Positions 33,749 to 42,416 of a stretch of 64,000 nt of DNA are shown here, one piece after another. The stretch is from assembly GCA_021769625.1 (NCBI GenBank), contig JAETSN010000005.1:21368-85367 (forward strand), written 5' to 3'. The stretch is from [Clostridium] symbiosum. GTDB taxonomy: Bacteria; Bacillota; Clostridia; Lachnospirales; Lachnospiraceae. Every line of letters begins with the position of its first letter. The stretch's first letter is position 1. Both the position numbers and the translations under genes were made by a program. The notes beneath the pieces were generated by a model. It was not told where the DNA came from. It saw only the letters and a list, made by a program, of their open reading frames with translations, and made no database searches.

Positions 33749-33853
33749 ATTTTACTACTATCCTTTTTTTGCCCGTCTTCTCACAAAATCCTACGTTGGG
33801 CTCCCCGTATGATTCCCCCTGTGGCAGACGCCTTTCCCTTAATTTTGAGACGT

Positions 33854-33900
33854 CTACTATATATTGTATCACCGTTTTTTCCCTTGTCAAGATTTTGTAG
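33854..33900 (-). promoter_or_regulatory. nrdD promoter with tandem NrdR boxes
   Basis: Minus strand TTGACA, 16 bp, TACAAT with extended TG. Proximal box ATACAATATATAGTAG over the -10; distal box around CAAAATCTTG over the -35; spacing 31 bp, identical to the nrdG promoter. Confidence 0.85.
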
Positions 33901-33962
33901 CCAAGAATAACTCCTCAAAATCAGATGTAAAATTTAGGACATTTGCACAAAGGGCTGATAAA

Positions 33963-33994
33963 AGCAGGTATCTGTAAAGGTACAGATACCTGCT
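33963..33994 (-). terminator. Terminator after the FGGY kinase gene
   Basis: AGCAGGTATCTGT...ACAGATACCTGCT perfect 13-bp arms, 6-nt loop, followed on the minus strand by TTTTA; 19 bp after the stop. Confidence 0.85.
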
Positions 33995-34012
33995 CCAAAA
34001 AATAATATGTAT

Positions 34013-35611
34013 TCAGCTTTTCATATGATCCACTGCCGCTCTTTCGATCGCAAGCCCCGTGCTGTAGAGTTTCATAAATTTCTCAAAGCCCTCCACATCC
34101 GCCGCATCTGGCTCCATCACATAAGCTTCCGCATCTCCAAACACCTTGTTATCCAGATATGTACCGAGATCCTCCCCATCCTCTTTCTGGATCATGTATG
34201 ATGCCAGCAGCGCCATGCCCCATGCGCCGCCTTCCCCTGCGGTAGCCATAACCGATACCGGCGTATTGGTCGCCGCCGCCAGATAGCTCTGCGCCACGCC
34301 TTTTGTCTTGAACAGGCCGCCGTGTCCCTGCAGCTTATCGAGGGTTACGCCCTCCTGTTTGGTAAGGATATCAAAACCGGTCTTTAACGCGCCCATTGTC
34401 GTGTAGAGGTTTGCGCGCATAAAGTTTGCCAGATTAAATTTGCTGTCGGGTCTGCGCACCAGCAGGGGCCTTCCCTCGTCAAAACCGGTGATATGTTCTC
34501 CCGAGTAATAGTTGTAAGCGAGCACATCGCCGCAGTCCTTATCTCCCTCCAGAGACTTATTGAACAGCACGCCGAACAGTTTACCCATATCCACTTCCAT
34601 GCCGTAGCTCTCTGCAAACTCCTTAAAGATGCCCACCCATGCGTTCAGATCGGAAGAGCAGTTGTTGCAGTGCACCATCGCCACCGCATCGCCGCTTGGC
34701 GTTGTCACGATATCAAGCTCCTCATATGGTTTGGACAGATCGTTTTCCAGCACCGCCATACCGAAGATGGATGTCCCGGCGGACACGTTGCCGGTACGCC
34801 TTGCCACGCTGTTGGTAGCCGCCATACCCGTGCCTGCATCCCCTTCCGGGGGGCACATCGGGATACCTGCCTGCAGAGCGCCGCTCGGATCTAACAGTTT
34901 CGCGCCCTCCTCGGTCAGTGTTCCCGCATGTTCACCTGCCACCAATACTTCCGGCAGGATCTCCTCCAGTTTCCAGTCAAATTCTCTCGGCTCTATCAGA
35001 GTATCAAACCGCGCTATCATATTCTTATTAAATTTCTTTGTCGCGATATCAATAGGGAACATACCGGAAGCCTCGCCGACGCCGAGCACTTTCTTTCCCG
35101 TCAGCTTCCAGTGGATGTAACCCGCCAGCGTGGTGAAGAAGGCCACCTCGGAAACATGTTCCTCTTCATTTAAGATCGCCTGATACAGATGAGCGATGCT
35201 CCATCTCTGCGGGATGTGAAAACCGAACAGTTCGCTCAGTTCTTCGCTCGCCTGTCCTGTGATCGTGTTTCTCCATGTCCTGAAAGGTACAAGCAGGTTA
35301 TTTTCTTTATCAAACGCCATATAGCCGTGCATCATGCCGGAAAAGCCGATCGCCGCAAAGCTGCTTACCGCCACGCCGTACTGTTTCTGTACATCCTCCA
35401 CAAGGCTCTTATAACAGTCCTGCACACCCGCCCAGACCGCATCCAGAGAATAGGTCCAGATGCCGTCCACAAGCTGGTTTTCCCAGTCATGGCCGCCGGA
35501 TGCGATAGGCTGGTTCTTTTCATCCACCAGCACCGCTTTTATCCTCGTGGAGCCAAACTCGATACCCAGTACCGCCTTTCCGCTTTGAATCAGTTCTTTT
35601 GCATTGCCCAT
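34013..35611 (-). CDS. FGGY-family carbohydrate kinase (ribulokinase/xylulokinase-like)
   Basis: A 532-residue sugar kinase. The N-terminal phosphate motif is [16 protein letters not shown], followed by [28 protein letters not shown] and [11 protein letters not shown]; the second half has [16 protein letters not shown] (adenosine/phosphate 2-like), and near the C-terminus [28 protein letters not shown] kinases phosphorylate open-chain keto-sugars or polyols; this Firmicute subfamily is usually annotated only as FGGY kinase, and a pentulose such as L-ribulose is my best guess. It is second in a pair with another FGGY kinase, 145 bp apart. Confidence 0.88.
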   Translation of the reverse strand: MGNAKELIQSGKAVLGIEFGSTRIKAVLVDEKNQPIASGGHDWENQLVDGIWTYSLDAVWAGVQDCYKSLVEDVQKQYGVAVSSFAAIGFSGMMHGYMAFDKENNLLVPFRTWRNTITGQASEELSELFGFHIPQRWSIAHLYQAILNEEEHVSEVAFFTTLAGYIHWKLTGKKVLGVGEASGMFPIDIATKKFNKNMIARFDTLIEPREFDWKLEEILPEVLVAGEHAGTLTEEGAKLLDPSGALQAGIPMCPPEGDAGTGMAATNSVARRTGNVSAGTSIFGMAVLENDLSKPYEELDIVTTPSGDAVAMVHCNNCSSDLNAWVGIFKEFAESYGMEVDMGKLFGVLFNKSLEGDKDCGDVLAYNYYSGEHITGFDEGRPLLVRRPDSKFNLANFMRANLYTTMGALKTGFDILTKQEGVTLDKLQGHGGLFKTKGVAQSYLAAATNTPVSVMATAGEGGAWGMALLASYMIQKEDGEDLGTYLDNKVFGDAEAYVMEPDAADVEGFEKFMKLYSTGLAIERAAVDHMKS

Positions 35612-35755
35612 AATGATTACCCTCCATTTTTACTTTTCCGCAGTTTTCCCGGTATATATGGTTTAAAAATCATTTCACACAGTCCCCGGTCTTCTGCTGA
35701 TTCCATTTCCCTTTCTTCTATCATAAATGCTGCCGGAAAATCTTACAAGCTGTTT

Positions 35756-37288
35756 TTAATGCTCATCTTTATATTGTTGTATCGAATCCCAGAGCCCGTC
35801 CAGCGCTTCGATCGTCTTACAGTACAGTTCATATTTTTTATCATAGACGGCCGCCCTCTCCATATCCGGAAGAACCGGTGCCGAGATCCGGCACATATCT
35901 TTTGCCGCGCCTGTGATATCCTCATAAGCCCCGCTGGCTGTCGCGCCGATCAGCGCGCACCCGAAGGCTCCCGTCTCGTTCACCTGCACGCTCTCCACGG
36001 GCAGCTTCATCACATCCGCAAACATCTGCGTCCACATGGGCGAGCGCGCCGCGCCGCCCGCAAGACGGATGGATCTCACCGGCTCTTTTCTGGTCTTCAG
36101 AAGCTTCTCCAAATGATACCTGTGGCAGAAAGTAACTCCTTCGTACACGCTCCGCAGCAAATGTTTTCTTGTATGGAAATTACTGATTCCCACAAAACTT
36201 CCGCTGGCGTTGGGATGCACGTTGCTCGCCATCAGAAACGGCAGATACACCGGGCAGAATTCCTCTGCCGGAATCTCCTCCACCCACGCGTTCATCTGTT
36301 CGTAAACGCTCGTCCCGTTCTTTTTGCACTCCTCACGCAGCTCCGGAAGCAGATTTTTCATAAACCACTCATTATTTCCCGCGGAAGTCGGACTGCACTC
36401 TTCCACCAGATAATACCCCGGCAGGCAGAAAAACGAATTCATCATGACACTGCCGTCCGTTACAGGTTCCCTGCCGATATACTCGTTGATGCTCCAGGTT
36501 CCCGCGATCATGCAGATATGTTCTTCATCCGTGACACCCACCGCCACCGCGCAGGCATCGATGTCAAAAGCCCCGCCTGCCACCGGCGTTCCGGCCTTCA
36601 GTCCGGTCTTTCCTGCCGCTTCTTCCGTGATATGTCCGCAGATGTCCGTGGAATACTTAAGCGGCGGCAGTTTTTCCATACACCCGGAAAGTCCGAACAG
36701 GTCAAGGAGCTCCTGATCATACCCCCCGGTGTGAAGATTGACCAGATTACATCCCGAATAATCCGTGCGCTCCGCAAAAGCTTCCCCCGTCAGACGAAAT
36801 CTCACATAATCTTTGCAGGCGAAGATCCACTGTGTTTTTTCCAGCGTCTCCGGCTCATTGTCCTTTAACCACGCAAGCAAAGACACCGGCTGACTGCTCA
36901 GGATATGCTGGCAGGAACGCTCAAACACTTTCTCCTCCGTCCCATCTTCCTTCCACTGCACAGGATAACGCCACGCCCTGTTATCTGTGGAAATGATACC
37001 GTTTCTGACAGGCCTGTCATCCTTCCCCCAGAGATAAAGCCCTTTACCGTGGCCGCAGACCGCCACACAGGCGATCTCCTCACCGGAGATCCCCGCCTTT
37101 TCGATCGCTCTCCGGATCACTTCACAGTTGGCTTCCCACATCTCGTCCATGTCCCGCTCAGTAAAACCGGGCTTCGGCACGAGCATTGCCGTATCCATTC
37201 CGGCAACCGCCACCTCTTTTCCGGTTTCATCAAAAATAGCGGCCTTTGTCGCTGTCCCGCCGTTATCTAATCCAAGATAATACCTCAT
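35756..37288 (-). CDS. FGGY-family kinase, L-xylulokinase-like (LyxK type)
   Basis: A 510-residue FGGY kinase that differs from its neighbour. Segments RYYLGLDNGGTATKAAIFD, PKPGFTERDMDEMW, GHGKGLYLW, NGIISTDNRAW, QPVSLLAWLKDNEPE and HEASPTSSGN-like EECSPTSAGNNEWF follow E. coli L-xylulokinase (LyxK) in order. GGTPVAGGAFD-like TPVAGGAFDIDACAV is the central loop. It would phosphorylate L-xylulose or a related keto-sugar. The start at 37288 is taken because GAGGAATG is too close to the upstream ATG. First gene of a two-kinase unit. Confidence 0.85.
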   Translation of the reverse strand: MRYYLGLDNGGTATKAAIFDETGKEVAVAGMDTAMLVPKPGFTERDMDEMWEANCEVIRRAIEKAGISGEEIACVAVCGHGKGLYLWGKDDRPVRNGIISTDNRAWRYPVQWKEDGTEEKVFERSCQHILSSQPVSLLAWLKDNEPETLEKTQWIFACKDYVRFRLTGEAFAERTDYSGCNLVNLHTGGYDQELLDLFGLSGCMEKLPPLKYSTDICGHITEEAAGKTGLKAGTPVAGGAFDIDACAVAVGVTDEEHICMIAGTWSINEYIGREPVTDGSVMMNSFFCLPGYYLVEECSPTSAGNNEWFMKNLLPELREECKKNGTSVYEQMNAWVEEIPAEEFCPVYLPFLMASNVHPNASGSFVGISNFHTRKHLLRSVYEGVTFCHRYHLEKLLKTRKEPVRSIRLAGGAARSPMWTQMFADVMKLPVESVQVNETGAFGCALIGATASGAYEDITGAAKDMCRISAPVLPDMERAAVYDKKYELYCKTIEALDGLWDSIQQYKDEH

Positions 37289-37602
37289 AATCATTCCTCA
37301 TACCTTTCCGCAGGTGAAAAATCCTTTTTCACGCTCGCCTTCTTAATGTCTACTTTATCATATTCCACGCCAAAACGCATCAAAAAATATGGCGGCCACT
37401 CATGTTTTCAACTACAATATGACAAATTTTCTTCTTTCTTTTCATGGATATCTCTTGTTCCAAATAATTCTGCATGATAGAATTATGTTTACAGAATAAA
37501 ACTGCAAAATGAATGATACAGTAAACGACAGTCCTGCAGATTCACTGTCCGGTTACAGACGGAACTGCTGACAGAAAAACATTTACAGAAAGAGGGATCA
37601 CC
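37289..37602. other. Divergent intergenic region between the LyxK-like kinase and mtnN (314 bp)
   Basis: Holds the mtnN promoter (37455-37483) and AT-rich DNA toward the kinase. No gene-length ORF or repeat copy seen. Confidence 0.6.
37455..37483 (+). promoter_or_regulatory. Promoter of mtnN
   Basis: TTGTTC, 17 bp, TAGAAT with extended TG (TGATAGAAT), about 115 bp before the ATG. Confidence 0.6.
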
Positions 37603-38307
37603 ATGACAAAAACAGGCATCATCGGCGCGATGGAACTGGAGGTCGCCACGCTGAAAAATTTAATGAAGATAAACACAGTCACCGAAAAAGCCGGGATGAG
37701 TTTTTATGACGGTACATTGAGCGGAAAATCCGTGGTCGTTGTGCGGTGCGGATACGGCAAGGTTAACGCCGGGATGTGTGTACAGATTCTGGCGGATCTG
37801 TTCGATGTGACCCATATCATCAACCTCGGCGTGGCCGGTTCCTTAAATCCAAAGCTGGATATCGGCGATATCCTCATCTCGGAAAAAGCCCTGCAGCATG
37901 ATATGGATTCCTCCCCTTTGGGCTTTGCGCCCGGCCAGATCCCGGATATCGATGTTCTCGCTTTTCCCGCGGACCGGAAAATGATCGATACGGCGGTTTT
38001 GGCCTGCAGGCGGGTAAACCCTGACATCAATGTCCTCACAGGGCTTGTCGTGACAGGCGACCAGTTTATCTCCAGCAGAGAAGCAAAGGACAGGCTTGTC
38101 ACCGTTTTCCACGGGGACTGCGCCGAGATGGAGGGCGCCGCCGTTGCGCAGGTTTCCTATTTAAACAAACTGCCCTTTATCATCATCCGCGCCATCTCCG
38201 ATAAAGCGGATGATTCCGCAGGCGAGATCGATTTTCCGACCTTTGAAAAGCAGGCGGCGGAACACTGCGCAAAACTGACTGTAGAATTTATCAGAAGTTT
38301 TGCATAA
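37603..38307 (+). CDS. mtnN: 5'-methylthioadenosine/S-adenosylhomocysteine nucleosidase
   Basis: A 234-residue nucleosidase (Pfs/MTAN) that removes adenine from MTA, SAH and 5'-deoxyadenosine. GIIGAMELEVATL contains the conserved N-terminal Glu, VAGSLNP the ribose loop, MEGAAVAQVS the Glu that binds ribose hydroxyls, and IRAISDKADDSA the catalytic Asp. AGAGGGATC precedes the ATG. It is monocistronic between a promoter and a strong terminator. An AhcY and a SAH deaminase gene nearby give this genome a second way to dispose of SAH. Confidence 0.96.
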   Translation: MTKTGIIGAMELEVATLKNLMKINTVTEKAGMSFYDGTLSGKSVVVVRCGYGKVNAGMCVQILADLFDVTHIINLGVAGSLNPKLDIGDILISEKALQHDMDSSPLGFAPGQIPDIDVLAFPADRKMIDTAVLACRRVNPDINVLTGLVVTGDQFISSREAKDRLVTVFHGDCAEMEGAAVAQVSYLNKLPFIIIRAISDKADDSAGEIDFPTFEKQAAEHCAKLTVEFIRSFA

Positions 38308-38366
38308 AATTGATCAGAGTGCGGACAGCTTATGCTTCATCTTTTTTTCCGCACCCGTGCGCATAT

Positions 38367-38411
38367 AAAACCGCCGGAGCAGTCTTTTATGTTTGCTGCT
38401 CCGGCGGTTTT
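38367..38411. terminator. Terminator after mtnN
   Basis: AAAACCGCCGGAGCAG and CTGCTCCGGCGGTTTT, perfect 16-bp arms, 13-nt loop, T-run on both strands. Serves mtnN and, with repeat copy G, the convergent ahcY. Confidence 0.92.
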
Positions 38412-38433
38412 CTGTATTGCGCATTTTTCATTT

Positions 38434-38499
38434 CCGCGGACAACGAGCCAAATAGATGTGTCCGCACGTATATTTGGCGACTGCCGCGGGATTATTGAC
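38434..38499 (-). repeat. Repeat family 2, copy G
   Basis: On the minus strand GTCAATAATCCCGCGGCAGT is followed by CGCCAAAT...ATTTGGCTCG and TTGTCCGCGG. The stem is that of copy E with a different inner loop. It begins at the ahcY stop codon, so it forms the 3' end of that transcript. Confidence 0.8.
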
Positions 38500-39750
38500 T
38501 TATGCCAGCGTATAACTGTTCAGATATTTCTCCTGCTCCTCGGTCAGCACATCGATCTCTTTTCCGAGAAATGCCAGTTTTCTCTTTGCCACATCGATAT
38601 CCACTTCCCTGGGTACATCGATCAGTTTTTCCGTAAGCTCGCTGCCGTGCTCCACCAGATATTTCGCGGACAGCGCCTGGATCGCAAAGCTCATATCCAT
38701 GATCTCCGCCGGATGCCCGTCCCCTGCTGCCAGATTCACGAGACGTCCCTCCGCCAACACAAAGATCCACTGCCCCGTGGGAAGCTTATAGCCCATGATG
38801 TTCTTTCTCTGTTCCCTTGTTTCCAGAGCGATCTCACGAAGGCGCGCCATGTCGATCTCACAGTCAAAATGTCCCGCGTTGCACAGGATCGCGCCGTCTT
38901 TCATCACCGCGAAATCTTCCTCATCGATCACCTTGTCACAGCCGGTGACAGTCACAAAGAAGTCACCGATCTTAGCGGCTTCGTTCATAGGCATCACATC
39001 AAAGCCGTCCATCACCGCTTCGATCGCCTTAATCGGATCGATCTCCGTGACGATGACCCGCGCGCCGAGCCCTTTCGCCCTCATGGCAGTTCCTTTGCCG
39101 CACCAGCCGTAGCCGGCAACCACCACGATCTTTCCTGCAACGATCAGATTTGTGGTACGGTTGATGCCGTCCCATACGGACTGTCCCGTCCCGTAGCGGT
39201 TATCAAAGAAATGCTTGCAGTCCGCATTGTTTACGCGCACCATCGGGAACTTTAATTCCCCTGCATGGTTCATCGCTTCCAGACGGATGATACCGGTGGT
39301 TGTCTCTTCACAGCCGCCGATGATCGCCGGGATCAGTTCCGGCATCTTTGTGTGAACCATATTGACAAGATCTCCGCCGTCGTCAATGATGATATTGGGG
39401 CCCGCCTCCAGTACATGCTGAATATGGGAATCGTATTCCTCCGGCGTGCTGTTGTACCAGGCATGGACTTCCAGCCCGTCCTTCACCAGCGCAGCCGCCA
39501 CGTCATCCTGTGTGGAGAGGGGATTGGACCCTGTCACATACATATCAGCCCCGCCCGCTTTCAACACCTTGCACAGATAAGCGGTCTTTGCTTCCAGATG
39601 CACCGAGAGGGCAATCTTCTTCCCTGCAAAGGGCTTCGTTTCCGAAAACTCTTTTTCCAGAGTACGCAGCAGGTCGCAGTTCCGCTTTACCCACTCGATC
39701 TTTCTTTCGCCGGATTCGGCTAAACTCAAGTCTCTGATTTCACTGTTCAT
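38500..39750 (-). CDS. ahcY: Adenosylhomocysteinase (S-adenosyl/inosyl-homocysteine hydrolase)
   Basis: A 416-residue NAD-dependent hydrolase that splits SAH (or S-inosylhomocysteine) to homocysteine and a nucleoside. The NAD-binding loop is VVVAGYGWCGKGTAMRAKGL; other family segments are NPLSTQDDVAAAL, GCEETTTGIIRL and CNAGHFDCEIDM. At 416 residues it is the short archaeal/Thermotoga-like form, lacking the ~40-residue insertion of many bacterial enzymes. The start at 39750 follows GGAGG; the ORF-track start lies inside repeat copy F. Repeat family 2 flanks both ends. A SAH deaminase gene lies upstream, so the true substrate may be S-inosylhomocysteine. Confidence 0.95.
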   Translation of the reverse strand: MNSEIRDLSLAESGERKIEWVKRNCDLLRTLEKEFSETKPFAGKKIALSVHLEAKTAYLCKVLKAGGADMYVTGSNPLSTQDDVAAALVKDGLEVHAWYNSTPEEYDSHIQHVLEAGPNIIIDDGGDLVNMVHTKMPELIPAIIGGCEETTTGIIRLEAMNHAGELKFPMVRVNNADCKHFFDNRYGTGQSVWDGINRTTNLIVAGKIVVVAGYGWCGKGTAMRAKGLGARVIVTEIDPIKAIEAVMDGFDVMPMNEAAKIGDFFVTVTGCDKVIDEEDFAVMKDGAILCNAGHFDCEIDMARLREIALETREQRKNIMGYKLPTGQWIFVLAEGRLVNLAAGDGHPAEIMDMSFAIQALSAKYLVEHGSELTEKLIDVPREVDIDVAKRKLAFLGKEIDVLTEEQEKYLNSYTLA

Positions 39751-39767
39751 TTTTTTTCCTCCAGTCT

Positions 39768-39864
39768 GATACCCCGCGAAAAGCTGCGAGGTATCAGACC
39801 CTCGCGTCATTCGCCAGATTCTCATGCCAGCATGCCATCCGGCTCATTGCTCGCGGGAATAAAA
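39768..39864 (+). repeat. Repeat family 2, copy F (in the ahcY leader)
   Basis: GATACCCCGC...GCGAGGTATC hairpin followed by CCTCGCGTCATTCGCC...GGCTCATTGCTCGCGGG and AATAAAA. Matches E in layout. The first hairpin stands 3-4 bp upstream of the ahcY ribosome binding site and could affect its translation. Confidence 0.78.
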
Positions 39865-39894
39865 TGTTGAGATATTCAGCCGAATTTTTATTAT

Positions 39895-39922
39895 AGTGAT
39901 GGTCGTCTGTCCTATCATCACT
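39895..39922 (-). terminator. Possible terminator after the SAH deaminase gene
   Basis: Minus strand AGTGATG...CATCACT hairpin followed by an AT-rich tract (ATAATAAAAATT), about 80 bp after the stop. Modest stem. Confidence 0.4.
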
Positions 39923-40003
39923 GGGACACAGCGATATTGCTCTTACAATATCTCCGCATATAAATTGATCGCATCGGCACAGATCCCCGGATATATCAGT
40001 CTC

Positions 40004-41305
40004 TCAATACTGCTTTTTATCCAGTCCCATCCGAACGATAATCTCGTTAATCTTTTTATACACCAGTTCCTCATCCATCGTCAATATCTTTCGGTCCTCC
40101 ATCGTGATTTTTCCGTCGATGATCACGGTCTCCACCTCGGAACCGTTTGCGGAATAGGAAAGCCCCGCGATCAGGTTATTCCGCGGTGTCAGAGACGGTG
40201 TATTTAAATTGAGAATGGCGATATCCGCCTTCTTCCCTTCCTCCAGAGAGCCGATCTCCTTCTCCAGGCCGAGCGCCTTCGCACCGTTTATCGTGGCGAT
40301 GCGGATCGTCTCCCCGGCGCTGACGCACTGCGGCGTTCTCGCAACGCCCTTGTGGATCAGGGCGAGCAGGCTCATCTCATGGAACAGGTTCAGGCTGTTG
40401 TTGGAAGCCGCCCCGTCCGTACCGATACAAACATTGATCCCCTTTTCCAGCATCTTCGGAACAGGCGCAAAACCGTTCCCCAGCTTCATATTGCTGGCAG
40501 GGTTTGTGACCACGCTGACATTCTTTTCTTTCAGGATATCCATATCGCTCTCTGTGATCTGCACACAGTGCGCAGCCACGGCGGGCACATCGAACAGTCC
40601 GTTTTTCTCCGCCATCTCGATCGGCGTGCAGTGATATTTTTCCCTGATCTGCTCTATCTCACTCTCGCTCTCGGAAAGATGTACATGGATCCGCATATTG
40701 TTTTTCTTTGCTTCCTCCGATACAATGCGCATAAATCCATCGTCACAGGTATAAGGCGCATGGGGTCCCAGCATAAAAGCCAGCCTGTCGCAGTCCGCCG
40801 CCGCATCCCTCTCCTCATATGCCTGTCTAAGGCGCATCTGCCCCGCCTCGTCATTGCCGCTTCCCACTAATCCGCGGCTGATCACGGCGCGCATGCCGGA
40901 TTCCTTCACCGCCCTGGTGGTCTGATGAATGTTCATCTGCATATCATTAAAACAGGTCGTCCCGCTCTTCATCATCTCTATAATGGCAAGACAGGCGCCC
41001 CAGTAGGTATCTTCATCCGTCATCTGCTGCTCGATGGGATCGATCGTCCCGAACAGCCAATCCATAAAGCTCAGATCATCCGCCACATTCCTCATAAAAG
41101 ACATATAGGAATGGGTGTGGCAGTTCACAAGCCCCGGTATGGCAAGCCTGTCCTTCCCGTCGATCACCTTATCCTCCGAAAATCCCTCCGGCCTTTTGCC
41201 GATGGAAGCGATCCTGCTCCCCTCAATATAAATATCCGTCTCACGAATGACATCCCTGTCACCTTCCGGCAAAAGTGCCAGAATATTTTTTAATACGATT
41301 CCCAT
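40004..41305 (-). CDS. mtaD: S-adenosylhomocysteine / 5'-methylthioadenosine deaminase (MtaD family)
   Basis: A 433-residue amidohydrolase. Metal and active-site motifs appear in order: NCHTHSYM (HxH), HAPYTCDDG, HVHLSES, AAHCVQIT and GTDGAASNNSLNLFHEM. MtaD enzymes deaminate SAH to S-inosylhomocysteine, or 5'-deoxyadenosine and MTA to inosine analogues. The product is then cut by an AhcY-type hydrolase, and an ahcY gene follows 250 bp downstream on the same strand, which supports that pathway. Length is normal for the family. Guanine/cytosine deaminases are relatives but less similar. Confidence 0.9.
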   Translation of the reverse strand: MGIVLKNILALLPEGDRDVIRETDIYIEGSRIASIGKRPEGFSEDKVIDGKDRLAIPGLVNCHTHSYMSFMRNVADDLSFMDWLFGTIDPIEQQMTDEDTYWGACLAIIEMMKSGTTCFNDMQMNIHQTTRAVKESGMRAVISRGLVGSGNDEAGQMRLRQAYEERDAAADCDRLAFMLGPHAPYTCDDGFMRIVSEEAKKNNMRIHVHLSESESEIEQIREKYHCTPIEMAEKNGLFDVPAVAAHCVQITESDMDILKEKNVSVVTNPASNMKLGNGFAPVPKMLEKGINVCIGTDGAASNNSLNLFHEMSLLALIHKGVARTPQCVSAGETIRIATINGAKALGLEKEIGSLEEGKKADIAILNLNTPSLTPRNNLIAGLSYSANGSEVETVIIDGKITMEDRKILTMDEELVYKKINEIIVRMGLDKKQY

Positions 41306-41413
41306 GGTCTTTCCTGCCTCCTGTAAAATTATGCATTTCGTTTATCCTGTAAAATCTGCTTCCTAAACTGAACGTACGAAACAGTTTCCTTCATAACGGA
41401 TATAAACCATCTG

Positions 41414-42376
41414 CTATCCGTTCACCACATTGATCGGCGTTCCCGCCAGAAAGTTTTTGATATTCTGATATACGCCGTCCACGCAGCGCTCCCTCGCCTC
41501 AAGGCTCGCCCACGCCATATGGGGCGTAATGATCAGGCGGCGGCTGTCCGTAAACCTGCTCAGAGGATTCTCGTCCGTGATAGGCTCCTTCTCCAGCACA
41601 TCCAGCCCTGCCGCCGCGATCTCCCCGTCTGTCAGGGCGGTGTACAGATCGGTGCTGTTCACCACAGGCCCCCTCGCCACATTGATCAGGACTGCCGATC
41701 TTTTCATTTTTTTCATCGCCGCCAGATCGATCAGGTTTCTCGTCCGGTCGCTCAAAGGACAGTGCAGGGAAAGCACATCCGACTGCTCCAGCAAAGTGTC
41801 CAGATCCACCTTTTCATAATCCGTACAGGTGCTGTTTCCCGAAGCGGAATAAAAAATCACCCTGCACCCGAAGCTTTCCGCGATCTTCGCAACCTTCCTG
41901 CCGATATTTCCCATGCCGACAATGCCCCAGACCTTTCCCTCCAATTCCCAGAACGGCTCGTCAAAATGGGAAAAACGGCTCTGCGCCGCATAGGCGCCGG
42001 ATTTCACATATTCATCATAATAGCGCAGCTTTTCTATCAAAAACAGCGCCATAGCCACGCTGTGCTGCGCCACCATCGCCGTGGAGTAATTCCTGACATT
42101 GCAGACTAAAATGCCCCTGCTTTTACAATACTCCACATCCACATTATCATATCCTGTCGCAAACTCACAGACCAGCTTTACATTTTCTGCGTCCTTTAAA
42201 GTTTCCTCTCTGATGGGCGCCTTATTGGATACCACGATATCCGCGTCTTTCACTCGCTCTGCCACCTCTTCTATCGTTACGGTATTCGGATAGATATTTA
42301 ATTCCCCGAATTCCTTAAGGCGCTCCACATCGATATCGAGCCCCACGCTGTTTCTCTCTAAAATGACGATCTTCAA
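41414..42376 (-). CDS. D-isomer-specific 2-hydroxyacid dehydrogenase (HprA/glycerate dehydrogenase-like)
   Basis: A 320-residue NAD(P)-dependent dehydrogenase. Substrate-domain pieces: CEFATGYDNVDVEYCKSRGI and VAQHSVAMAL. The NAD motif is GIVGMGNIGRKVAKIAESFG (GxGxxG). The catalytic triad is Arg in INVARGPVVN, Glu in LDVLEKEP and His in IITPHMAWAS. It reduces a 2-ketoacid such as hydroxypyruvate or glyoxylate. It lies 108 bp upstream of the SAH deaminase gene and may share its transcript, but no functional link is evident. Confidence 0.93.
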   Translation of the reverse strand: MKIVILERNSVGLDIDVERLKEFGELNIYPNTVTIEEVAERVKDADIVVSNKAPIREETLKDAENVKLVCEFATGYDNVDVEYCKSRGILVCNVRNYSTAMVAQHSVAMALFLIEKLRYYDEYVKSGAYAAQSRFSHFDEPFWELEGKVWGIVGMGNIGRKVAKIAESFGCRVIFYSASGNSTCTDYEKVDLDTLLEQSDVLSLHCPLSDRTRNLIDLAAMKKMKRSAVLINVARGPVVNSTDLYTALTDGEIAAAGLDVLEKEPITDENPLSRFTDSRRLIITPHMAWASLEARERCVDGVYQNIKNFLAGTPINVVNG

Positions 42377-42416
42377 ATTTCTCCTCCGTTCCGCTGCCTG
42401 ACAGCTTTAATGATGA

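Noticed and set aside
39768-39864. SAH riboswitch in front of ahcY
   Set aside because: The leader hairpins match repeat family 2, which also occurs after nrdG, and do not follow the SAH-riboswitch pattern as I remember it.
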